From Membranipora membranacea (Eukaryota; Bryozoa; Gymnolaemata; Cheilostomatida; Membraniporidae): a stretch of DNA of 64,000 bases. Positions 1 through 13,071 of this stretch are shown here, in pieces; within the stretch, counting starts at the first letter, position 1; each line of letters opens with the position of its first letter. The stretch is from the NCBI GenBank assembly GCA_914767715.1, contig OU612070.1, positions 5,473,501 to 5,537,500 of the forward strand, in the 5' to 3' direction. The notes below the pieces were generated by a model. It was not told the origin of the DNA, searched no databases, and saw only the letters and a program-made list of their open reading frames with translations. Both the position numbers and the translations under genes were made by a program.

Positions 1-69
1 TGACAGTTTGAGTGGTTCATAAGTTATTGCATGTCTATTGTTTCCATCCTCTGACGCGTTATTTTACAG

Positions 70-159
70 ACCTTGGTGGTCAGCCGCTGCGGTCTGCCGA
101 ACAAAACAGAGTCCTAGCTGGAGCAGCTACAAGAGCCTCACAGGGAGGAGATGTATTTG
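70..159 (+). CDS. Tandem repeat exon 1 (30-aa unit)
   Basis: A 90-nt exon, phase 1-1. The acceptor TTATTTTACAG is preceded by a pyrimidine-rich stretch and the donor is G|GTATGT. The unit begins with Asp, shared with the last G of the previous exon, and reads DLGGQPLRSAEQNRVLAGAA followed by TRASQGGDVF. I do not recognise this motif in any named family. It is rich in Gly, Ala, Gln and Arg with no Cys, so it is unlikely to bind zinc. Sister exons lie at 630-719, 997-1086, 1364-1453, 1925-2014, 2484-2573, 2851-2940, 3412-3501, 3772-3861, 4333-4422 and 4693-4779. Confidence 0.72.
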
Positions 160-3100
160 GTATGTTAATGTTATATCATGTTAGTCAGAATTGTCAGTAG
201 GGTTCCTGTCTCAAATCAGGAATCACGCCGAGAAGATGAAGCCTACGCTTGCGACACTCTCATAGTCCCTGATTTTCATCGGTCACTTTTTAGCTCCTAC
301 AGTTTAGCGTCTCCAGACCCTCCCTAAGAGCCCATGTTTTTGGCCCTCTCATAGATTCCTGACTTTTATTCCTCACTTGGTCGCAGGTCTCCAGTCTAAG
401 CTATCAATTGAACCTCCCCAAAAGTTTGGTGTGTCTGGGATTATAATTAACAACCTATCCATACCGGCTCGTCTGGCTCAGTGTGCAGGTTGGACCTCCC
501 CAAAATCTTGTTTTAAACTCATGCGCCATAACTGGCATTTTTGAATCACCGCTCATTATATGACAGTTTGAGTGGTTCATAAGTTATTGCATGTCTATTG
601 TTTCCATCCTCTGACGCGTTATTTTACAGACCTTGGTGGTCAGCCGTTGCGGTCTGCCGAACAAAACAGAGTCCTAGCTGGAGCAGCTACAAGAGCCTCA
701 CAGGGAGGAGATGTAATTGGTATGTTAATGTTATATCATGTTAGTCAGAATTGTCAGTAGGGTTCCTGTCTCAAATCAGGAATCACAGAGAAGATAAAGC
801 CTACGTTTGCAACACTCTCATAAAAGGTCCTTTGGCTCAGTGTGCACTGTACAGGTTGGACCTCCCCAAAAAACTGGTTTCAAACTCATGCGCCATAACT
901 CGCAATTTTGAATCACCGCTCATTATCTGACAGTTTGAGTGGTTCATAAGTTATTGCATGTCTATTGTTTCCATCCTCTGACGCGTTATTTTACAGACCT
1001 TGGTGGTCAGCCGTTGCGGTCTGCCGAACAAAACAGAGTCCTAGCTGGAGCAGCTACAAGAGCCTCACAGGGAGGAGATGTAATTGGTATGTTAATGTTA
1101 TATCATGTTAGTCAGAATTGTCAGTAGGGTTCCTGTCTCAAATCAGGAATCACAGAGAAGATAAAGCCTACGTTTGCAACACTCTCATAAAAGGTCCTTT
1201 GGCTCAGTGTGCACTGTACAGGTTGGACCTCCCCAAAAAACTGGTTTCAAACTCATGCGCCATAACTCGCAATTTTGAATCACCGCTCATTATCTGACAG
1301 TTTGAGTGGTTCATAAGTTATTGCATGTCTATTGTTTCTAACCTCTGACGCGTTATTTTACAGACCTTGGTGGTCAGCCGCTGCGGTCTGCCGAACAAAA
1401 CAGAGTCCTAGCTGGAGCAGCTACAAGAGCCTCACAGGGAGGAGATGTATTTGGTATGTTAATGTTATATTATGTTAGTCAGAATTGTCAGTAGGGTTCC
1501 TGTCTCAAATCAGGAATCACGCCGAGAAGATGAAGCCTACGTTTGCGACACTCTCATAGTCCCTGATTTTCATCGGTCACTTTTTAGCTCCCTCAGTTTA
1601 GCGTCTCCAGACCCTCCCTAAAAGCCCATGTTTTTGGCCCTCTCATAGATTCCTGACTTTTATTCCTCACTTGGTCGCAGGTCTCCAGTCTAAGCTATCA
1701 ATTGAACCTCCCCAAAAGTTTGGTGTGTCTGGGAATATAATTAACAACCTCTCCATACCGGCTCGTTTGGCTCAGTGTGCAGGTTGGACCTCCCCAAAAA
1801 TCTTGTTTTAAACTCATGCGCCATAACTCGCATTTTTGAATCACCGCTCATTATCTGACAGTTTGAGTGGTTCATAAGTTATTGCATGTCTATTGTTTCC
1901 ATCCTCTGACGCGTTATTTTACAGACCTTGGTGGTCAGCCGCTGCGGTCTGCCGAACAAAACAGAGTCCTAGCTGGAGCAGCTACAAGAGCCTCACAGGG
2001 AGGAGATGTATTTGGTATGTTAATGTTATATCATGTTAGTCAGAATTGTCAGTAGGGTTCCTGTCTCAAATCAGGAATCACGCGAGAAGATGAAGCCTAC
2101 GCTTGCGACACTCTCATAGTCCCTGATTTTCATCGGTCACTTTTTAGCTCCTACAGTTTAGCGTCTCCAGACCCTCCCTAAAAGCCCATGTTTTTGGCCC
2201 TCTCATAGATTCCTGACTTTTATTCCTCACTTGGTCGCAGGTCTCCAGTCTAAGCTATCAATTGAACCTCCCCAAAAGTTTGGTGTGTCTGGGATTATAA
2301 TTAACAACCTATCCATACCGGCTCGTCTGGCTCAGTGTGCAGGTTGGACCTCCCCAAAATCTTGTTTTAAACTCATGCGCCATAACTGGCATTTTTGAAT
2401 CACCGCTCATTATATGACAGTTTGAGTGGTTCATAAGTTATTGCATGTCTATTGTTTCCATCCTCTGACGCGTTATTTTACAGACCTTGGTGGTCAGCCG
2501 TTGCGGTCTGCCGAACAAAACGGAGTCTTAGCTGGAGCAGCTACAAGAGCCTCACAGGGAGGAGATGTAATTGGTATGTTAATGTTTTATCATGTTAGTC
2601 AGAATTGTCAGTAGGGTTCCTGTCTCAAATCAGGAATCACAGAGAAGATAAAGCCTACGTTTGCAACACTCTCATAAAAGGTCCTTTGGCTCAGTGTGCA
2701 CTGTACAGGTTGGACCTCCCCAAAAAACTGGTTTCAAACTCATGCGCCATAACTCGCAATTTTGAATCACCGCTCATTATCTGACAGTTTGAGTGGTTCA
2801 TAAGTTATTGCATGTCTATTGTTTCCATCCTCTGACGCGTTATTTTACAGACCTTGGTGGTCAGCCGCTGCGGTCTGCCGAACAAAACAGAGTCCTAGCT
2901 GGAGCAGCTACAAGAGCCTCACAGGGAGGAGATGTATTTGGTATGTTAATGTTATATTATGTTAGTCAGAATTGTCAGTAGGGTTCCTGTCTCAAATCAG
3001 GAATCACGCCGAGAAGATGAAGCCTACGTTTGCGACGCTCTCATAGTCCCTGATTTTCATCGGTCACTTTTTAGCTCCCTCAGTTTAGCGTCTCCAGACC

Positions 3101-6100
3101 CTCCCTAAAAGCCCATGTTTTTGGCCCTCTCATAGATTCCTGACTTTTATTCCTCACTTGGTCGCAGGTCTCCAGTCTAAGCTATCAATTGAACCTCCCC
3201 AAAAGTTTGGTGTGTCTGGGAATATAATTAACAACCTCTCCATACCGGCTCGTTTGGCTCAGTGTGCAGGTTGGACCTCCCCAAAAATCTTGTTTTAAAC
3301 TCATGCGCCATAACTCGCATTTTTGAATCACCGCTCATTATCTGACAGTTTGAGTGGTTCATAAGTTATTGCATGTCTATTGTTTCCATCCTCTGACGCG
3401 TTATTTTACAGACCTTGGTGGTCAGCCGTTGCGGTCTGCCGAAGAAAACGGAGTCCTAGCTGGAGCAGCTACAAGAGCCTCACAGGGAGGAGATGTATTT
3501 GGTATGTTAATGTTATATCATGTAAGTCAGAATTGTCAGTAGGGTTCCTATCTCAAATCAGGAATCACGCCGAGAAGATAAAGCCTACGTTCTCATAAAA
3601 GGTCCTTTGGCTCAGTGTGCACTGTACAGGTTGGACCTCCCCAAAAAACTGGTTTCAAACTCATGCGCCATAACTCGCAATTTTGAATCACCGCTCATTA
3701 TCTGACAGTTTGAGTGGTTCATAAGTTATTGCATGTCTATTGTTTCCATCCTCTGACGCGTTATTTTACAGACCTTGGTGGTCAGCCGCTGCGGTCTGCC
3801 GAACAAAACAGAGTCCTAGCTGGAGCAGCTACAAGAGCCTCACATGGAGGAGATGTATTTCGTATGTTAATGTTATATCATGTTAGTCAGAATTGTCAGT
3901 AGGGTTCCTGTCTCAAATCAGGAATCACGCCGAGAAGATGAAGCCTACGTTTGCGACACTCTCATAGTCCCTGATTTTCATCGGTCACTTTTTAGCTCCC
4001 TCAGTTTAGCGTCTCCAGACCCTCCCTAAAAGCCCATGTTTTTGGCCCTCTCATAGATTCCTGACTTTTATTCCTCACTTGGTCGCAGGTCTCCAGTCTA
4101 AGCTATCAATTGAACCTCCCCAAAAGTTTGGTGTGTCTGGGAATATAATTAACAACCTCTCCATACCGGCTCGTTTGGCTCAGTGTGCAGGTTGGACCTC
4201 CCCAAAAATCTTGTTTTAAACTCATGCGCCATAACTCGCATTTTTGAATCACCGCTCATTATCTGACAGTTTGAGTGGTTCATAAGTTATTGCATGTCTA
4301 TTGTTTCCATCCTCTGACGCGTTATTTTACAGACCTTGGTGGTCAGCCGTTGCGGTCTGCCGAACAAAACGGAGTCCTAGCTGGAGCAGCTACAAGAGCC
4401 TCACAGGGAGGAGATGTATTTGGTATGTTAATGTTATATCATGTTAGTCAGAATTGTCAGTAGGGTTCCTGTCTCAAATCAGGAATCACGCCGAGAAGAT
4501 AAAGCCTACGTTCTCATAAAAGGTCCTTTGGCTCAGTGTGCACTGTGCAGGTTGGACCGCCCCAAAAATCTTGTTTTAAACTCATGCGCCATAACTCGCA
4601 AGTTTGAATCACTGCTCATTATCTGACAGTTTGAGTGGTTCATAAGTGATTGCATGTCTATTGTTTCCATCCTCTGACGCGTTATTTTACAGACCTTGGT
4701 GGTCAGCCGCTGCGGTCTGCCGAACAAAACGGAGTCCTAGCTGGAGCAGCTACGAGATCCTCACAGGGAAATCTTTTCGGTATGTATATTATATAAACTG
4801 TAAGTCAGAATTGTGAGTACTGTTCCTTTCTCTAATCAGGAATCATGATGAGGAGATGAAGCCTATGTATTTGACCCTCTCATAAATTCCTGACTTTTAT
4901 CCCTCACTTGGTAGCACCTTCAGTTTAAGGTGTCTGTTGAACCAGTTGAACCAGTTGACGATTTGTTGTGTCTGAAAATATAGTTATAAGATGGCGCCTA
5001 TGTTGGTGACTCTTTCTTTAGATTCATATTTTGAACACTGTATATTCATGAGTTTTACTAAGCATTTTAAATCTTTTGATATATGAAGGTTATTGGTGTT
5101 GCATCTTGAGATGCGTGTTGTAGGATATCTCTCATTGACTCTAGAGCAACTTAAATTTTAGGCTACCCTGTTGTGATCGGTCCACATGGCGCAGAGCATT
5201 TCATTCTTGTCATTAATTTACTCATAGCTGACTTGCTGCCCAATGAACTATGGTGTAAAATCTTGACATTTGCTGTGGGCAAGTATGGGACACTCACATA
5301 CAGAGCCATTCTGCTTACATCAAGAAGGTTACACAGTGTAGCACAGCTGCTGGAGAAACCCAGGCATAAACCATTGATATATTTGAGTCCATATCATGTC
5401 ACCTCTCTGGGTATCAAGCCTGGAGACAACATGCAGAATTTGGTGTCGTACAGAGACATCCTAGATGTGTCAGGAATGAATTCCGGTGTGAGCCTTATGC
5501 TACCACAAGTCTTAGATGATAGCCGTCTGAATATAGACACCACAGTGCTGGAGTTGACACATAAGAGGCTTGGCTGGTTTCATGTTGAAAAGGTCACACA
5601 AACATCTCCTGAATCAATGAATGACTGTGAGTGCCTTGCAAGAATGACATTCATGTCTCTTTTAACATCATCATGTGCTATATAAGGTTTTGTGGTTAGC
5701 TTTTGATCATGGCTTCTATCATTCTACCAGCGACTACTTTTTTTTAAAGTTTCACTCTTGTTATGATAGTTAGTCGTGTGTTTACAGGGCCTAGGCTCAA
5801 AATTCCACCAGGCATTCGCTTACTTTGGTCAGGAGGCGTCTAATTTATTATGAGGAGGGAATCGTCTATATTGGATAGGAGCACTTATATAGGCGGATAC
5901 GGTTATTTCAATATGCTCAAGTAGTGCAGGTGGATGTAGGGACCTAAAATATTGGTCATATTATATATTAATAAAGTTCATAGGGCAACTGATTACTCTT
6001 GACACCTGACAACCCAAACTCTCTCTCTCCAAATCTTCCTGCTTCCTTTTTAATGAAGGTTTCCTATTTTCCAGTCTCTACTATAAACACCAGTTTGATA

Positions 6101-9100
6101 GAAGTGGAAGCATCGGATAGTGACATGCAGAGTGTAGACCTCCCTGATCTAGGTAAGAAATATGTCAGTCTGGACATTGAACAAATTCCTAGCACATTTA
6201 TGGACGCAAAATGCACGTTAGGTAGACTTAGTATAATAAAATAGTTGTCTATGCGTCCTTTGTGACAAGAGTGTGCCTCATAGTACATGAAAGTTCGCTT
6301 TTACATTATTATCACATACATACTATCTGATTCCATATCAACTTTGTTTTAGCTGCCGACATTGATGTGGCTAAGGGGAAGACACAGACTAATGAACGTA
6401 AGTGCCCTGACTTCACATCTAGGTTTGAATCTGTCACTTTAGGTTATTACTGGCTGCCTGTGGAGATCTGGCACAGAATCCTGCAGGAGGCAGTTGGTAC
6501 TGAGGATTTGGTACTGTACAAACATCTGAAGAGAGTCTCAACAATGTTCAGAGATGTTGCTGAGGGGATTTCACAACCACAGCCAAAATTACACATAAGT
6601 CCATGTGACGGTTACAAGCTAAAGATCATGCCATTAGCCAGTCAATGCATTGTCTCATACCGATGGTTACTTGAGACAACTGGAATAAGAAGTGGGGTAG
6701 CATTAGCACTTCACTCATTATTCCATGGATGCCTGCGGCATAACTCTGTATTAATTTTAGAGCATTTTATGCTCGGCTGGTACAGGATTACGGACATTCT
6801 ATATTGTTCACCTCACACACTGAACACCAAGTGTGAGTTGCCAGCTTTCACCTTCTGTAATGACGAGCGTACTTGTACTTGCATTCACATTGCATACCTT
6901 TGTCAAACACTTGGCACTGGGAATGAATCTGTCATAACATTGAAATTTATTGTTCAGCCCTGTGTCTAGTACAAGCCGATTCAGCTGTGAGTTTTTTTGA
7001 CTGCACTAATGTATTTATACTAAATGATAAAATGTTTAATTGTTTATCGTTCTAGGTCACACCATCAATCTATTTTCCCCTGAATCGTGTTCACTTGATG
7101 AATCATCAACTATTCACCCCGTTTCCTCAGGTAATGATATTTCTATGGTGATGATGTCATAAGAAAAGAGGTGGTCAATAATTATTTCAAATAAAAACAA
7201 GAAATGATCCCGTAATAACTAACCACGGTAAAATAACCAATATAGCCAGTCATCGCTCTAGTCTTTTTTCAGAGAGAAAACAGTGGCATGTATCAAAATA
7301 TGAATTTATTCTACAGATATTGGGACTGATGAACGAGATACGGATGATAAGCCTGCTGATAAGGAGGATATTTCTGTCTTTGACCGGGAGGTGGACAATG
7401 ATCAAGGAGGAAATGGTGAGTGAGCTAAACATCTGATTGTTATACTTATGCCACAACCGTCATGCCTTCCATAACACCAAGCACTAGCAGGAGTAGCTAC
7501 CACAGTTTCACAGGGAGACTTATGTATACTGCATTTATACTCTATAAAAGGTTATCCAGAATTATCAGCAGTGTTCCTATCTCTAATCCGGACCCACGCT
7601 GAGGAGATGAAGCCTACTACTGCGACACTATCATAGTCCCTGATTTTCTTCGGTCACTTTTAGCTCCTTCAGTTTAGGGTCTCCGGACCCTCCCTAAAAG
7701 CCTATGTTTTTGGCCCTCTCATAAATTCCTGACTTTTATTCCTCACTTGGTCGCACCTCCAGTCTAAGCTATCAATTGAACCTCCCCAAAAGTTTGGTGT
7801 GTCTGGGAATATAATTAACAACCTCTCCATACCGGCTCGTCTGGCTCAGTGTGCAGGTTGGACCTCCCCAAAATCTTGTTTTAAACTCATGCGCCATAAC
7901 TCACAACTTTGAATCACCGCTCATTATCTGACAGTTTGAGTGGTTCATAATTATTGCATGTCTATTGTTTCCATCCTCTGACGTGTTATTTTACAGACCT
8001 TGGTGGTCAGCCGCTGCGGTCTGCCGAACAATACGGAGTCCTAGCTGGAGCAGCTACGAGAGCCTCACATGGAGGAGATGTATTTGGTATGTTAATGTTA
8101 TATCATGTTAGTCAGAACTGTCAGTAGGGTTCCTGTCTCAAATCAGGAATCACGCCGAGAAGATGAAGCCTACGTTTTCGACACTCTCATAGTCCCTGAT
8201 TTTCAACGGTCACTTTTTAGCTCCTTCAGTTTAGGGTCTCCAGAACCTCCCTAAAAGCCTATGTTTTTGGCCCTCTCATAAATTCCTGACTTTAATTCCT
8301 AACTTGGTCGCACCTCCAGTCTAAGCTATCAATTGATCTTCCCTAAAAGTTTGGTGTGTCTGGGAATATAATTAACAACCTCTCCATACCGGCTCGTCTG
8401 GCTCAGTGTGCAGGTTGGACCTCCCCAAAAATCTGGTTTTTAACTCATGCGCCATAACTCACAAGTTTGAATCACCGCTCATTATCTGACAGTTTGAGTG
8501 GTTCATAAGTTATTGCATGTCTATTGTTTCCATCCTCTGACGTGTTATTTTACAGACCTTGGTGGTCAGCCACTGCGGTCTGCCGAACAAAACGGAGTCC
8601 TAGCTGGAGCAGCTATGAGAGCCTCACTGGGAGGAGATGTATTTGGTATGTTAATGTTAGTCAGAATTGTCAGCTGGTGAGATAAATTTGATGGTGCTAT
8701 CATAGCTACTCACTCTGACAATGCGTATCCGTTTAAGATCTATCCGGTATTCAGCTCTGCAGGAAAAGTTATGTGCAACTTTGATCACTTTTTGAAATTT
8801 TTACATCCTAAAATTGATTTTGTAATTGGTAAATTGTCGGTTGTGGAAATGAGGGTAGCTTTGAAACTTTATCAGATTCTTGGGTTCCCTTTTGTAGATT
8901 TGTAAGTTTGTAGATTTTCAATACAATTTTATATGAACAGAAAGTTGACCATTTGCCGATTTGTAGGAAAGTCCCCACAGCGTTCTTTTCAACAAATCTC
9001 CAAACGGTCAACTTTCAGTTCATATAAAACCACATTAGACATCTAACAAACTAACAAAAGTACAAAAAGGAACCTAAGAAGAAGCATACAAATCTACACA

Positions 9101-12100
9101 GCACCAAATTGTTTATAGACTACTAGGAAAGGCTCCAAATCCAGCAATACCGTCCACTTGTAGGTTGTTGTGTAGAATTGTATAATCGCCTCTTGGGTTC
9201 CCTTTTGTAGTTTTGTTAGTTTGTTAGATTTCCAATGCTTTTATATATGAACTGACAATTGACGGTTCGTAGATTTGTAGGAAAGTCCTCAGCGTTTTTT
9301 TTTCAAAATCTCCAAGCGGTCAACTTTCGGTTCATACGAAAACGCATTAAAAATCTAACAAAACTACGAAAGGGAGCCCAAGAAGAAGTATACAATTCTA
9401 CACAACACATAAGTATCTGGTGCTTGTGGTGATATCCAAAACATACACGCCTACATACAAATATCCAACAAATAGTTATATGTTGTCAATGCTTGCACGA
9501 AAAGAAAATTTAGATGGGAAAATAATGCAGGGGGTCTCAAAAATAGCATAAAGTTGCACATACTTCGAAAAGTGATGCTGTACGAATACTGTTTAGTGTG
9601 TTACTCAACGCTCATGCATGTGTCTTATTGTCTTCGTTTCAGAGAGTAAGTTGCCACAGGTACGGTTGCCATCGATGAGCGTTTTCGTTTCTGAGAAAGA
9701 ACAGAGTAAGTGTTTATCACCGTGTGATGTAGAAATTTTGGTAAGGCACTTTGCAAACACGCATGTTGCTATAATACAACATTCAATCTTCAATAGTATT
9801 GGTAGAATTGAGATGCATCAACTACAAATGTAGTCTAGAAAATGTTTTGTGTGCCTGGCCCTTCAACTCAATGACATTGTTGATAAAATACCAATCTGTC
9901 AATCAATGACAGAAATGCAGATCCAGGCGCCATGCCTGTCAGGTTCCAATACAATACACTAGGTGAAAGCTATCGAGCTCTATATATTATTACATGTTTG
10001 TAGTCCTGCAATGTCAAAAGATCAAATCGCTTCATCTATGAACTATTCTTTCAATGAGGAGATAACTCTTTTATTTCTCAAACACGCCTCAACTCACTTA
10101 GACAACCTGGTTCATAAGCCTGCTATTTGTTGATCCTATATCTTTGAATTCTGTGGCACCTTTTTAGATATCGATATGTCAATCATTCGACCTGGGAGCC
10201 CTGTCAATGTCACCCAACCTGATGGCGCTTTGCTAGGTATGTTGATCCTTTCCAGTCTTTCATAGCCAGTTATGTTTGCTGTTTTTGTACCATCATGCCA
10301 CTTAATTTGCAAGCATTAAAGCCCATGTGTATGTATTACTAACAGCAATTCCAATCTATATGTAATTTTGAATCACCAGCTTATCTAAAAAAATGATGAT
10401 ATACATAGCACGCTTAACTGATCGCTAGTGGGAAATAGTTACACATGTACATATATATTCGTTGTAAATGTGGTTTTGTTAGCCCATTTTAGAGAGAGAA
10501 AATTATTTTCTAACATCTTTGCAGTACTAGATGAGTTGAGTGATGAAGATGAAGATTTTGATGATGACTTGGACCCTGATGTGGGTAGGTAGAAAAATTC
10601 TATTTGAAACTCATTAAATTGACATTTTGTATGCTTTATTTCCATTTCAATTTGGTGCAAGCCATTACTATGGTGTCATAGTATAGATTACAAGCATTTT
10701 AAATGACAACAATACAGCCGAATGCGTGTAAAGCTATTTGATAGATCACCCGTTTCGATGCAGTATTATTTATAGGTGTATTGTCTGTTTATACAACATT
10801 CATGTATGGGCATTTATATCAATAGTAATAATCTACATGTAAATAATTATCTACTGGCTATTACCTCAAAAAACTATCAGTGACAGACATGCATTCGGTA
10901 GTGAACTCATAAACACATGGACAATATTGTCTTGACAGATCCCAACAAGCTGTCAGAGTCCTCAGATGCTGACGATGAGGATGAAGAAGATTGGGATGAT
11001 GAAGAAGCGGACTGTGCAGCTTCTTCAGCAAGGGAGCAACTGGTTCCACAGCAGAACTCTGGTTAGTGAAAGCTGATATCTCATAAGTTTTAGTTGTATC
11101 CATCGCTAGGTCTAGGTCTTGTCAAGGGTAAAGGGATGCCAATTTTCAAAAGTTTTATTCTAGTTTTTTTATTGTACCAGGTAATTGCATTATTACAACA
11201 AATTTTAGTTGCTGATATTTATTCAGACAGAATCTTGGTCAAAGGATACATTGAATCAACCTGTGTTGCCAATCAGTGAATTCTGCTGTTTTTTAGATTT
11301 AAAATGAGCTAAACATGAGCTCTCAAGCTTCGTTATAACCGGAGTTATGGGGGCGCAAACGTAGGCTACATTGAGAATGCTCGCAAGAGCCAATTGCAGC
11401 AAAACGACAGGAAGTGATGTCATTTTGGTGTCACAACCCATATATAAAAACCATTGAAACAAGGATTTCTTTCATATCTTGTGCATTAATTTGACAATTG
11501 CTTCGTCGACTTGGAATTAGAATCAAGAGATTAAAATGACGTTCTGTTAAAAAAATCATTATGATCGCTCCACTGGCAGCAGCAGAAAAGTTACTTTCTC
11601 TTTAATGATTAACATATATGTTGTCAGCGCCTACGCACTGTATCCGCATCACAACAGTGCCATGCGCCTTACTGAGCGTTCTGGGGATGGACGAAATTGA
11701 AAATGTTGTATATCTGGTACTAGCGATGCTAGAGAGTTAATTTTTGGCTTATTTTGATTCCAGCAAGCAGCAGAATACACTGATTGACAAGACAGGTTGA
11801 TTCAATGTATCCTTTAAGGCTGGTTTGATGCATTGAAATTTGGATATTTATTCATTTCCCTCTTTGTGCATGTGCAGACAACCTGAAGTTGTTGGGAAAT
11901 TATGTTTTCTATAAATTTCAATGTACATTGAACATGGAATTATACTTTTTTGGGTGTTCGGCGCAATGAAACCAACTCTGATGATATCTATATGGCTGCA
12001 TGTATGTTCAGACTCCTACTGAGTCCTTTGATAGTGTCATTAGTTAAACAAACATAAGCTTTTGGTCTTTTACTGATGAACGATATAAAAAATTGGATCG

Positions 12101-13035
12101 AAAACTGAGAAAATCAGTATCTAATGTCGGAATCAAATTGAACTGAACCTTTTGGGGTCCGAACTGAATGGGCATCGAATCGAAAGATTGACTGTATCAA
12201 CCCAGCCAGGTGGTTATATGTTTGGTCTCTAAAAAGTAAATGCCAAGATGTGCGTAAGAAAGATGCATCATCTATTGAGCAAACATGACATTTTTAAAAC
12301 TGAGTTAACGGAAATATTTGGGTTTTATGTACAGATCTGAGGTGAATCATTAATTGTGCTTCATCTCATGGTGGTCCCTGGTGATAGCTGACAACTTGCT
12401 GGTGAATTGCTACTACTACTACTGCTACTATGGTTTTGAGGCTACAGTAGTACATGTAGTGGTGTATCAATTATCATACCCTTAATGTGCATAATTTATA
12501 ATCAACAGTACACATCATAATATTGATTTTATTTTGCAGAATTGGCAGGAACAGATTTGAAAGTTCAGCTACCATCTATAAGCAACTTCCCCGATATTCC
12601 TCTTATTGAAAGTGAGTAGTAAGCATTTCACTTTGGTTAATATGCCTTAAATCGTTCCAGAATTTCCATTTCCGAATTTCAAAAAGAATGATCACTGATC
12701 ATTCACACCAGGATTTCAAAATACATTTACATTGATAACCAATCTGTTTGGAAATATTGTGTAAATAATATTTGGAATAGTTTTCATCCATAGAGGTAGC
12801 AAAACCATATGCACTTGTTGTGACAAACCTCTTATTTTGACTATTTTTATCAGGTGGGCCGGTTCCACTACACTTCTCCACTCATTAAAAGACCACACCC
12901 CTCAAAACCAAATAACCTCAACGCCCAGCCTAGAGCCTCCAACCCGAACCCAGACCCAAAGCCCTCCTACGTAAAATCCAAACTCATAACCCCAAACCTC
13001 TTAATCATGCTATGATGAACTGGACGGCTACCAGT

Positions 13036-13071
<36 letters not shown>

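Larger units (their letters stand above)
1..4790 (+). repeat. Tandem array of 11 exon-bearing repeat units (long about 560 bp, short about 360-367 bp)
   Basis: Each unit starts TGACAGTTTGAGTGGTTCAT, at 1, 561, 928, 1295, 1856, 2415, 2782, 3343, 3703, 4264 and 4624. Spacings are 560, 367, 367, 561, 559, 367, 561, 360, 561 and 360, so the order after unit 1 is L S S L L S L S L S. Long units carry about 190 bp more intron than short ones. Every unit has an acceptor TTATTTTACAG, one exon and a donor G|GTATGT. Units are nearly identical, implying recent expansion or homogenisation. The last unit has a diverged 3' side and marks the edge of the array. Confidence 0.95.

Noticed and set aside
12-4463. 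Series of 62-residue open frames, one per repeat unit
   Set aside because: They begin at GTG, not ATG, run through a clear intron end (TTATTTTACAG) and past a clear donor (GTATGT). The spliced 90-nt exon explains them better.
1-4790. CRISPR-like or satellite array
   Set aside because: Units are 360-561 bp with splice sites and a coding exon; there are no short repeats with unique spacers, and the host is eukaryotic.
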